In this document: positions 1-5,410 of the stretch, piece after piece
Layout of the letters: each line of letters begins with the position of its first letter
How positions within the stretch are numbered: position 1 is the first letter of the stretch
Position numbers and translations under genes: made by a program
Origin: Gammaproteobacteria bacterium
GTDB taxonomy: Bacteria > Pseudomonadota > Gammaproteobacteria > Pseudomonadales > Pseudomonadaceae
Assembly: GCA_012800475.1 (NCBI GenBank)
Contig: JAAZJF010000293.1
Location: 1 to 6,814, forward strand
Length of the DNA: 6,814 nucleotides
Direction of reading: 5' to 3'
Notes under the pieces: model-generated
Databases searched by the model: none
What the model saw: only the letters and a program-made list of their open reading frames with translations
What the model was told of the DNA's origin: nothing

Positions 1-81
1 AAAGAAGGCCAGACTGTATCTTTCGTCGCAGCACGCGGCCAGAAAGGTATGCAAGCTGAAGAAGTACAAGTTGTTTCTTAA
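1..81 (+). CDS. Cold-shock protein (CspA family), C-terminal part only
   Basis: This is the last 26 codons of a gene that starts outside the window, ending in TAA. The visible residues include EGQTVSFVAARGQKGMQAEE, which closely matches the final beta-strands of CspA/CapB-type cold-shock domain proteins of pseudomonads. These are normally about 70 residues long. Such proteins bind single-stranded RNA and DNA in the cytoplasm and act as RNA chaperones in cold or stationary phase. The RNP1 and RNP2 motifs (KGFGFI and VFVH types) would lie upstream and cannot be checked here. The reading frame is intact and a strong terminator follows 12 bases after the stop, so this is a normal gene end. Which paralogue it is (cspA, capB or cspD type) cannot be decided from the tail. 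Confidence 0.9.
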   Translation, partial: KEGQTVSFVAARGQKGMQAEEVQVVS

Positions 82-93
82 TTTGTGCATCTG

Positions 94-120
94 AAAAAAC
101 CCGCTTCGGCGGGTTTTTTT
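94..120. terminator. Bidirectional intrinsic terminator between csp and ycgL
   Basis: The stem CCCGC (100-104) pairs with GCGGG (109-113) across a TTCG tetraloop. It is flanked by six A (94-99) and seven T (114-120), so the A/T runs extend the stem and give a U-tract on both strands. It ends the rightward cold-shock gene. It can also stop leftward transcripts from rnd–ycgL, whose coding part ends at 281. The intervening bases 121-280 hold no convincing gene. Confidence 0.93.
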
Positions 121-280
121 ATGCCTATACAAAAGTCAAAACCCCCTATGACACAGTCTGAATCACAGCCCCACTGAGCGCTGATATAGTGCTGCAAGCC
201 ACTAAATACGTGACTCACAGCGTCAAATCAACTTCAGACCTCACCCATATAACGCTCACACCTGCGCACCACTCGCCACA

Positions 281-574
281 TCACATCGGATCATTGCGAC
301 GCAATAGCTCTTCTGGCCAATGCACAATATATTCATCTTCAGGCGGTGGCAGTTGCAAGTGATAGCCCTGACTATCTAAGTTCTGCAACACCTGAGTAAT
401 ATCTTCGCGCACCAAAGTACGCTCCGGCGTCAGCACCAAGTCAAATGAATGCTTGGGTTTACCAAACAACTCCAATAACGCTGCGGGTACTTTCTTTAAC
501 GCATCGGCACGCAATACATACAGATACATTCCAGTTTTCTTAGAACTTTGATAAACCGAACAAATTCGCTTCAC
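281..574 (-). CDS. ycgL: YcgL domain protein (DUF709/UPF0745), function unknown
   Basis: The 97-residue protein starts at a GTG at 572-574 (read as MKRICSVYQSS...). Family hallmarks are the MYLYV strand near residues 16-20, an FGKP segment, LTPERTL, and a tail reading QGYHLQLPPPEDEY. YcgL proteins are small, cytoplasmic and conserved in gammaproteobacteria. Structures are known but no biochemical role is established. The GTG is preferred over an upstream in-frame ATG (which would give 115 aa) for three reasons: the family begins at this point; a GAGGA ribosome-binding site (581-585 on the plus strand) lies 6 bases before it; and the GTG overlaps the rnd stop as GTGA (571-574), implying translational coupling. 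In E. coli, ycgL and rnd flank the minCDE genes. Here they are directly adjacent, as is common in pseudomonads. Confidence 0.92.
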   Translation of the reverse strand: MKRICSVYQSSKKTGMYLYVLRADALKKVPAALLELFGKPKHSFDLVLTPERTLVREDITQVLQNLDSQGYHLQLPPPEDEYIVHWPEELLRRNDPM

Positions 575-1695
575 TGTGCATCCTCTAACGACTGTAATAA
601 AGCATCGCCCATCAAGGCACGGCGCCAACCTTGTAAGCTCGCAGGCAAATGATAAGGGCCGTCGGGGTATCCCGTACGCAACAACTCTTCCAGAATTTTC
701 TTACGCAACATCAACTCGGGCGCAATATCCAACTCCAATCCCAGCGTCAAACCCACTTTACGCAAACGCTTTAAGACTTTTGATGCCTCAATAGGCAATG
801 GCTCGGGTAACGCCTCAGGCCAATCTTGCTCAGGCATATCACGCCCGCGTTGAATCAACTCCAGCAATGTCGCACCTTCTTGTCGCACAATACGCGGATG
901 CATATCTTCCAGCGGTGCCAACTCAGCAAGACTGCTCGGCAACTCATTGGCCAAAGCCCACAAAGTGGTTTCACGGACAATCCGATTACGCGGCACATCA
1001 CGCTCACGTGCCTGCAACTCGCGCCAAGCTGATAATTCGCGCAACACCGCCAGCTGTTTAGGTGATAACTTCCAGGCTGATTTAACTGAACGCCATAATT
1101 CATAGGGATCAGAGGTTTGTGAATAGGCTTCAACTAAAAACGCACCATCCTCCAACACCCATATCAGTTTTTGCTCTGACAGTTGCTGCATTAACGCCTG
1201 ATATACATCCACTAAATAAGCGGTATCTTGTGCGGCATACAGCACTTGCATATCACTGAGCGGACGCTGCAACCAGTCCGAGCGGGTTTCACCCTTAGGC
1301 AACTCCACGTCTAATAACTGCTGCACCAAGCGCGAATAGCCCATCGAAAAACCCAAGTTTAAGTAACCTGCAGCCACTTGAGTATCAAATAAAGGAACAG
1401 GCAGCGCGCCCATCAAGCGAGAAAACACCTCCAGATCTTCACTGCAGGCATGCAACACTTTAACGACAGCCTGATTGCTAAACACTTCAGCTAAAGGCTG
1501 CCATTGCTCAATCAATAACGGATCAATCAAATCAGTGGATTCCCCATCACTGATCTGTAATAAACCAGCAATAGGATAAAAAGTATCGACACGGATAAAT
1601 TCTGTATCAAGGGCAATAAATGCCAAGGTATTCCAATGTTCGCAACGTTGCGCTAATTCAGCATCACTACGAATCCAATTTATTTCTATGCTCAC
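571..1695 (-). CDS. rnd: Ribonuclease D, 3'-5' exoribonuclease
   Basis: The 374-residue protein is the same size as E. coli RNase D (375 aa). RNase D trims the 3' ends of tRNA precursors and other stable RNAs in the cytoplasm. The DEDDy exonuclease core is complete: D30 and E32 in ALDTEF, D87 in ACSEDLEVF, and Y153 and D157 in YAAQDTAYLVDVY. These correspond to E. coli D28, E30, D85, Y151 and D155. An HRDC domain follows at about residues 210-290 (LSPKQLAVLRELSAWRE...), then a C-terminal HRDC-like region. The start is GTG at 1693-1695, with AAGGA (1705-1709 on the plus strand) 9 bases upstream; the protein then reads SIEINWIRSDAEL, matching the family start. It is first in an operon with ycgL and divergent from gacA. 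Confidence 0.96.
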   Translation of the reverse strand: MSIEINWIRSDAELAQRCEHWNTLAFIALDTEFIRVDTFYPIAGLLQISDGESTDLIDPLLIEQWQPLAEVFSNQAVVKVLHACSEDLEVFSRLMGALPVPLFDTQVAAGYLNLGFSMGYSRLVQQLLDVELPKGETRSDWLQRPLSDMQVLYAAQDTAYLVDVYQALMQQLSEQKLIWVLEDGAFLVEAYSQTSDPYELWRSVKSAWKLSPKQLAVLRELSAWRELQARERDVPRNRIVRETTLWALANELPSSLAELAPLEDMHPRIVRQEGATLLELIQRGRDMPEQDWPEALPEPLPIEASKVLKRLRKVGLTLGLELDIAPELMLRKKILEELLRTGYPDGPYHLPASLQGWRRALMGDALLQSLEDAQ

Positions 1696-1722
1696 AAGTG
1701 TGATTCCTTAAAGTTCAAGGCA

Positions 1723-1728
1723 AGTATA
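1723..1728 (-). promoter_or_regulatory. Candidate -10 box for rnd–ycgL
   Basis: On the minus strand this reads TATACT, one base from the TATAAT consensus, about 28 bases before the rnd GTG. No good -35 hexamer sits at 16-18 bp (only weak TG/TT-rich matches), so the assignment is tentative. It would give a leader of about 20 nt. Confidence 0.35.
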
Positions 1729-1786
1729 CAAGCCTCAGCAACGCAAACACACAACTAGCACCCAGAGCAAATGAGCGCGCCCCCTG

Positions 1787-1814
1787 TTGTGTTACCTGCT
1801 TTGAGCGGTACAAT
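1787..1814 (+). promoter_or_regulatory. Candidate sigma-70 promoter for gacA
   Basis: TTGTGT (1787-1792) and TACAAT (1809-1814) are separated by 16 bp, each with partial fit to TTGACA/TATAAT. Transcription would begin near 1821, leaving a leader of about 24 nt before the TTG start. It faces away from the rnd promoter candidate in the same 149-bp intergenic space (1696-1844). Confidence 0.5.
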
Positions 1815-1834
1815 TAGTCAGTTGTTTCAATGCT

Positions 1835-1847
1835 GGGGTGGTTCTTG
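1835..1847 (+). promoter_or_regulatory. Ribosome-binding site that places the gacA start at TTG
   Basis: GGGGTGG (1835-1841) lies just ahead of TTG (1845-1847). The in-frame ATG at 1830 lies upstream of this purine-rich stretch and is preceded by GTTGTTTCA, which has no Shine-Dalgarno character. Starting at ATG would also add five residues (MLGWF) not expected in GacA. The TTG start gives MIKLLLVDDHD, the normal GacA N-terminus. Confidence 0.7.
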
Positions 1848-2492
1848 ATCAAACTTTTGCTCGTTGATGACCATGATTTAGTGCGCACTGCTATTGCGCG
1901 GATGCTCACTGACACCAGCGACTTACAGGTTGTCGGCCAAGCCTGTAGCGGCGAAGAAGCCTATCAACTGACCGGCGAACTCCAACCCCATGTGGTGCTG
2001 ATGGATGTACATATGCCGGGTATCGGCGGCTTAGAGGCAACGCGCAGAATTAAGCAGCGCTTTGCCGATATTCATATCTTGGCACTTTCTGCTTACGAAG
2101 ATGAGCCGTTTCCGACGCGCTTATTACAAGCCGGAGCAAGCGGCTACCTCACCAAAGGCGCCTGCATAGATGAAACACTGCGCGCGATTCGTCAAGTTGC
2201 AGCTGGAAAGCCCTATTTAAGCCCCAGCATTGCCCAACAGATGGCCCTTAAATCCTGCGATATCAACCAGCACGACTGCCCCTTTAAAATTTTATCTGAA
2301 CGTGAAATGCAAATTTCTCTCATGATAGCCAGCGGCAAAAAGATTCAATTGATCTCGGATCTATTATGCGTATCCCCAAAAACCGTCAACACCTATCGTT
2401 ATCGGATTTTTGAAAAACTGCATATTGATAATGATGTTGAGCTGGCTCTTTTGGCAGTGCGTCATAATCTTGTTGAAAACCACAACTTATAG
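1845..2492 (+). CDS. gacA: GacA/UvrY response regulator of the Gac–Rsm pathway
   Basis: The protein is 215 aa from the TTG start. GacA is phosphorylated by the hybrid kinase GacS and activates small RNAs (RsmY/RsmZ type) that titrate RsmA/CsrA, controlling secondary metabolism, biofilm formation and virulence traits. The receiver domain spans about residues 1-118: acidic pair D8/D9, phospho-acceptor D54 in VLMDVHMPG, S82 in the switch-threonine position, and K104 in YLTKGA. A linker precedes a LuxR/NarL-type helix-turn-helix at about 148-205 (LSEREMQISLMIASGKK, then LLCVSPKTVNTYRYRIFEKL). The C-terminal half is much more conserved relative to the GacA sequences I know than the receiver helices. 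An 8-base gap separates its stop from uvrC, as in E. coli uvrY–uvrC. The DNA-binding targets are presumably elsewhere in the genome. Confidence 0.95.
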   Translation: MIKLLLVDDHDLVRTAIARMLTDTSDLQVVGQACSGEEAYQLTGELQPHVVLMDVHMPGIGGLEATRRIKQRFADIHILALSAYEDEPFPTRLLQAGASGYLTKGACIDETLRAIRQVAAGKPYLSPSIAQQMALKSCDINQHDCPFKILSEREMQISLMIASGKKIQLISDLLCVSPKTVNTYRYRIFEKLHIDNDVELALLAVRHNLVENHNL

Positions 2493-2500
2493 TACGGCAT

Positions 2501-4321
2501 ATGACCACAGCGCTTTTTGATGCTTCAGCTTTTTTACAATCTTGCACCCAGCATCCTGGGGTGTACCGAATGTTTTCAGCCGAACAACAGCTGCTCTATA
2601 TCGGTAAAGCCAAAAACTTAAAAAACAGACTCAGCAGTTACTTTAAAACTACCGTCAATGCACCTAAAACTGCAGCTCTAGTGGCTAAAATTGCCAGTAT
2701 TGAACTGACCATCACCGCCAATGAGACCGAAGCCTTACTACTTGAGCAAACACTGATCAAGCAATGGCGACCGCCTTATAATATTTTATTGCGCGATGAT
2801 AAAAGCTACCCTTATATCATTCTTTCGCACAGCGATTTCCCACGCTTAGGCATCCACCGTGGCACTAAAAAGGCTCAGGGTCGCTACTTTGGTCCCTACC
2901 CGAGTTCAGGTGCCATTCGCGAAAGCTTAAGTATGCTGCAAAAAGTATTTAAAGTGCGCCAATGTGAAGACAGCTTCTACAGCAATCGCAGCCGCCCTTG
3001 TTTGCAATATCAAATTCAGCGCTGTAAAGCCCCTTGCGTAGGTCTAGTCGATCCAGAAGAATATGCTGAAGATGTGCGTATGTCTGTGTTGTTTCTTGAG
3101 GGTCGCAGCAATACGTTAACAGACGAGCTCACCCTAAAAATGGAGCAGGCCTCGCAAGCGCTGGAGTTTGAAACAGCCGCCGGTGTACGCGATCAAATTT
3201 CATTATTACGTCGCGTTCAAGATCAGCAAACAATGGAAGGCGGCCACGGTAATGTGGATATTATTGCTGCATATGCCAGCCCAGGCGGCGCCAGTGTGCA
3301 TGTAATGAGCGTCAGAGATGGACGTGTGCTGGGCAGCAATAACTTCTTTCCACAGGTGGCTATTGAAGAAGACAGTGCCGATATTTTAGCGGCCTTTACC
3401 GCCCAGTATTATTTGGGCAGTCATGATCGCGATGTACCCAACGAGCTGATTGTCAGTAGCGATCACGCTGACTGGCCGGCCATTGCGGCGGCAATTGCGC
3501 AACAGTGCGGCCATCAAGTGGGTATTCGCTATCGCGTACGCGGCACTCGCGCCCGCTGGCAGCAATTGACCATGACTAACGCAGAGCTTGCCTTACAAGC
3601 ACGCCTAGCCAACCGCACCCAAATGGCTGCGCGCTTTCAAGCTCTAGCCACAGCCTTAGATCTGGCTCAGCCGCCACAGCATCTTGAATGTTTTGACATC
3701 AGTCACTCCAGCGGCGAAGCAACAGTGGCATCATGTGTCGTCTTTGGACCTGAAGGACCGCGCAAATCGGATTATCGCACCTATAACATTGAAGGCGTCA
3801 CCGCAGGCGATGATTACGCTGCGATGCGCCAAGTGCTGCATCGTCGCTTAAGCAGCGCCTTAGAAAACCAAGGTAAACTGCCGGACGTTTTACTGGTGGA
3901 TGGTGGTAAAGGCCAATTGAATATGGCGCGCGAAGTATTCGATGAGCTGGGTATCACTCAAATCTTGCTGCTCGGCGTCGCCAAAGGTGTCACCCGCAAA
4001 GCAGGCTTTGAAACCTTGTATATCAATGACAGTGCTACAGAGTTAAATCTACCCGCGCATTCGCCAGCCCTGCATTTAATTCAACAAATTCGTGATGAAG
4101 CTCACCGTTTCGCCATTACGGGGCACCGTGCACGACGCGGTAAAACACGACGCACTTCAACTCTCGAAGGTATCGCTGGCGTAGGCCCAAAACGGCGGCG
4201 CGAACTGTTAAAGTACTTCGGTGGCTTGCAGGAACTTAAGCGAGCCAGTGTCGAGGAAATTGCTAAAACACCCGGAATCAGTAAAACTCTTGCTGAGTCT
4301 ATATATAGTGCACTGCGCTAA
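2501..4321 (+). CDS. uvrC: UvrABC system protein C, dual-incision excinuclease
   Basis: The 606-residue protein has the usual UvrC length. It cuts damaged DNA on both sides of the lesion in nucleotide excision repair, after UvrA/UvrB loading. The N-terminal GIY-YIG nuclease (about 18-95) shows GVY at 20-22, YIG at 33-35, R43 and E77, and makes the 3' incision. Four cysteines, C155, C167, C175 and C179, match the E. coli set reported to bind an Fe-S cluster. A UVR (UvrB-binding) motif lies near 206-240. The RNase H-like nuclease making the 5' incision has D399 (ECFDISH), D438 (GDDYAAM), D467 (LLVDGGKGQL) and H535 (RDEAHRFA). A tandem helix-hairpin-helix ends the protein (LEGIAGVGPKRR... TPGISKTLAE). 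No clear Shine-Dalgarno precedes the ATG, so translation probably depends on coupling to gacA 8 bases upstream. Confidence 0.98.
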   Translation: MTTALFDASAFLQSCTQHPGVYRMFSAEQQLLYIGKAKNLKNRLSSYFKTTVNAPKTAALVAKIASIELTITANETEALLLEQTLIKQWRPPYNILLRDDKSYPYIILSHSDFPRLGIHRGTKKAQGRYFGPYPSSGAIRESLSMLQKVFKVRQCEDSFYSNRSRPCLQYQIQRCKAPCVGLVDPEEYAEDVRMSVLFLEGRSNTLTDELTLKMEQASQALEFETAAGVRDQISLLRRVQDQQTMEGGHGNVDIIAAYASPGGASVHVMSVRDGRVLGSNNFFPQVAIEEDSADILAAFTAQYYLGSHDRDVPNELIVSSDHADWPAIAAAIAQQCGHQVGIRYRVRGTRARWQQLTMTNAELALQARLANRTQMAARFQALATALDLAQPPQHLECFDISHSSGEATVASCVVFGPEGPRKSDYRTYNIEGVTAGDDYAAMRQVLHRRLSSALENQGKLPDVLLVDGGKGQLNMAREVFDELGITQILLLGVAKGVTRKAGFETLYINDSATELNLPAHSPALHLIQQIRDEAHRFAITGHRARRGKTRRTSTLEGIAGVGPKRRRELLKYFGGLQELKRASVEEIAKTPGISKTLAESIYSALR

Positions 4322-4339
4322 GCGTAAACTGCGCCTCCC

Positions 4340-4360
4340 ATTCTTTGCTAAAAAAAGAAT
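4340..4360 (+). repeat. AT-rich inverted repeat over the pgsA ribosome-binding region
   Basis: ATTCTTT (4340-4346) is perfectly complementary to AAAGAAT (4354-4360) across a 7-base loop. The right arm contains the only purine-rich stretch (AAAGAA) upstream of the pgsA ATG at 4367. The hairpin is weak, with only one G-C pair, and has no T-run after it, so it is not a terminator. A modest effect on pgsA translation is possible. Confidence 0.35.
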
Positions 4361-4366
4361 TATTGA

Positions 4367-4927
4367 ATGAACATCCCAAATATTTTGACCTTAATGCGCG
4401 TGGCTTTAATCCCCGTCTTTATTTTATTATTCCTTTTACCCCTTTCCTGGAGCTATTGGGCGGCCAGCGCAGTATTTGCCTTTGCCAGCTTTACTGATTG
4501 GCTCGATGGCTATTTAGCCCGTCGTCTCAATCAAAGCACACCTTTTGGTGCCTTCCTTGATCCGGTGGCTGATAAGCTGTTAGTTGCGGTCGCCTTGGTA
4601 CTCCTGGTCGCTGAACATGCTAATTTGTGGCTGACGATTCCAGCGATCATTATTATTTGTCGTGAAATCTTGGTCTCAGCTCTACGTGAGTGGATGGCAG
4701 AGATCGGTGAACGCGCTCAAGTTGCGGTATCAAGTATCGGCAAATGGAAAACAGCAGCACAAATGTTGGCATTGATTATTTTACTTGCTAACCCACCCGG
4801 CTTTGATGCTTGGGTGATGAGTGGCTATGCTTTATTAATCCTGTCAGCCGTTTTAACTTTGTGGTCCATGATTCAATATTTACGTGCTGCAAAGCCACAT
4901 TTGCATACGAATCAACACGATAGTTAA
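4367..4927 (+). CDS. pgsA: CDP-diacylglycerol–glycerol-3-phosphate 3-phosphatidyltransferase
   Basis: This 186-aa inner-membrane enzyme transfers the phosphatidyl group from CDP-diacylglycerol to sn-glycerol-3-phosphate, giving phosphatidylglycerol phosphate. This is the committed step toward phosphatidylglycerol and cardiolipin. The CDP-alcohol phosphatidyltransferase signature is complete: D44, D47-G48, A51-R52, G61, D65 and D69 (within TDWLDGYLARR and FGAFLDPVADK), which bind metal and substrate. Hydrophobic segments at about 8-28, 30-43, 70-84, 90-105, 128-142 and 150-170 fit a six-helix membrane protein. The start MNIPN is the usual family N-terminus; the ribosome-binding site is poor. 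It follows uvrC by 45 bp, matching E. coli uvrC–pgsA, and is probably co-transcribed. No terminator separates it from the tRNA promoter, so read-through into the tRNAs is likely. Confidence 0.97.
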   Translation: MNIPNILTLMRVALIPVFILLFLLPLSWSYWAASAVFAFASFTDWLDGYLARRLNQSTPFGAFLDPVADKLLVAVALVLLVAEHANLWLTIPAIIIICREILVSALREWMAEIGERAQVAVSSIGKWKTAAQMLALIILLANPPGFDAWVMSGYALLILSAVLTLWSMIQYLRAAKPHLHTNQHDS

Positions 4928-4945
4928 CTATTTTCAAAAAAAGGC

Positions 4946-4973
4946 TTGACGGATTATTTTATTTAGCTAGAAT
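4946..4973 (+). promoter_or_regulatory. Strong sigma-70 promoter for the tRNA-Gly–tRNA-Cys operon
   Basis: TTGACG (4946-4951) and TAGAAT (4968-4973) are spaced by 16 bp of AT-rich sequence. Each hexamer has one mismatch to consensus. Between the -10 and the probable start (about 4980-4984) lies the GC-rich discriminator GCGCCCG, the feature that makes stable-RNA promoters sensitive to ppGpp. The promoter starts 18 bases after the pgsA stop. Confidence 0.85.
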
Positions 4974-4994
4974 AGCGCCCGTCACCAAGACATT

Positions 4995-5070
<76 letters not shown>

Positions 5071-5083
5071 AATTGTCATCAAG

Positions 5084-5110
5084 AATGCCGCTTAGTGCGG
5101 CGTTTTTGTT
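5084..5110 (+). terminator. Terminator-like hairpin between the two tRNAs
   Basis: GCCGC (5087-5091) pairs with GCGGC (5097-5101) across loop TTAGT, extended by a T-G and an A-T pair, and is followed by GTTTTTGTTT. This has the form of an intrinsic terminator placed in the 42-nt spacer before tRNA-Cys. No promoter fits between it and tRNA-Cys, so it must be leaky if tRNA-Cys is made from the same transcript. Alternatively it may serve as a processing hairpin. Confidence 0.6.
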
Positions 5111-5112
5111 TA

Positions 5113-5186
5113 GGCCGGGTGGTAGAGTGGTTATGCAGCGGATTGCAAATCCGTGAACGCCGGTTCGATTCCGGCCTCGGCCTCCA
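5113..5186 (+). tRNA. tRNA-Cys (anticodon GCA)
   Basis: This is a 74-nt gene with encoded CCA at 5184-5186. Acceptor GGCCGGG pairs with CTCGGCC (one G-T wobble). Discriminator T at 5183 is the U73 identity base required by cysteinyl-tRNA synthetase. The anticodon stem is GCGGA/TCCGT with loop TTGCAAA and anticodon GCA at 5145-5147. The T-arm has GGTTCGATTCC. It corresponds to E. coli cysT, which also follows glyW. Confidence 0.98.
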
Positions 5187-5190
5187 ATTT

Positions 5191-5226
5191 AAAAACCCTT
5201 AAGTAGCAATACTTAAGGGTTTTTTT
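5191..5226. terminator. Strong intrinsic terminator of the tRNA operon, likely bidirectional
   Basis: The perfect 10-bp stem CCCTTAAGTA (5196-5205) / TACTTAAGGG (5210-5219) closes a GCAA (GNRA) tetraloop. It is flanked by five A on the left and seven T on the right (5220-5226). It begins four bases after the CCA of tRNA-Cys, leaving no room for a further tRNA. The A-run would also serve as a U-tract for leftward transcription. Confidence 0.95.
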
Positions 5227-5234
5227 ATGCCTGC

Positions 5235-5330
5235 CTATAATCTTTGGTAAATCACCTGACCCTCCTCACACACCCTGCCATCCACCACTGCAATCCTGCC
5301 GCTGTATACATCTGAATACCCCTTACTCCA
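5235..5330 (-). pseudogene. Possible decayed coding remnant, family not recognised
   Basis: Within the gap between the tRNA terminator and the lipoprotein gene, the minus strand is open for 31 codons. It ends at TAG (5235-5237), 8 bases before the bidirectional terminator, and is closed upstream by TGA (5331-5333). The translation has a protein-like stretch, SGRIAVVDGRVCEEGQVIY, with no plausible start codon or ribosome-binding site. It could be the 3' end of a lost gene that once used the same terminator. An open run of 31 codons is not rare by chance, so confidence is low. The rest of 5227-5410 shows nothing beyond the GGAA site before the lipoprotein start. Confidence 0.15.
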
Positions 5331-5410
5331 TCAACACAATGACAGAGCGTGCCGACACCCACATAGAATGCTAATGTTGTGCCATCAACTTACATTTATG
5401 GAACACAGCC

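Noticed and set aside
121..280. Small open frames in the csp–ycgL gap on either strand
   Set aside because: The longest candidates lack start sites with ribosome-binding sequences, and their translations are not protein-like.
575..628. ATG-started extension of ycgL (18 extra residues)
   Set aside because: It lies wholly within rnd in another frame, is not part of the YcgL family, and the GTG at 572-574 has a good ribosome-binding site.
576..1133. Several open frames of 68-92 codons on both strands opposite or inside rnd
   Set aside because: They overlap a clearly real RNase D gene, have low-complexity or non-family translations, and no ribosome-binding sites.
1830..1844. ATG at 1830 as the gacA start
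   Set aside because: It has no Shine-Dalgarno, lies upstream of the GGGGTGG site, and adds residues absent from the family; TTG 1845 fits better.
5378..5394. Possible GacA binding box (TGTAAG-N6-CTTACA) before the lipoprotein gene
   Set aside because: Only the right half CTTACA (5389-5394) is present; the left half does not match, and it lies next to the ribosome-binding site.
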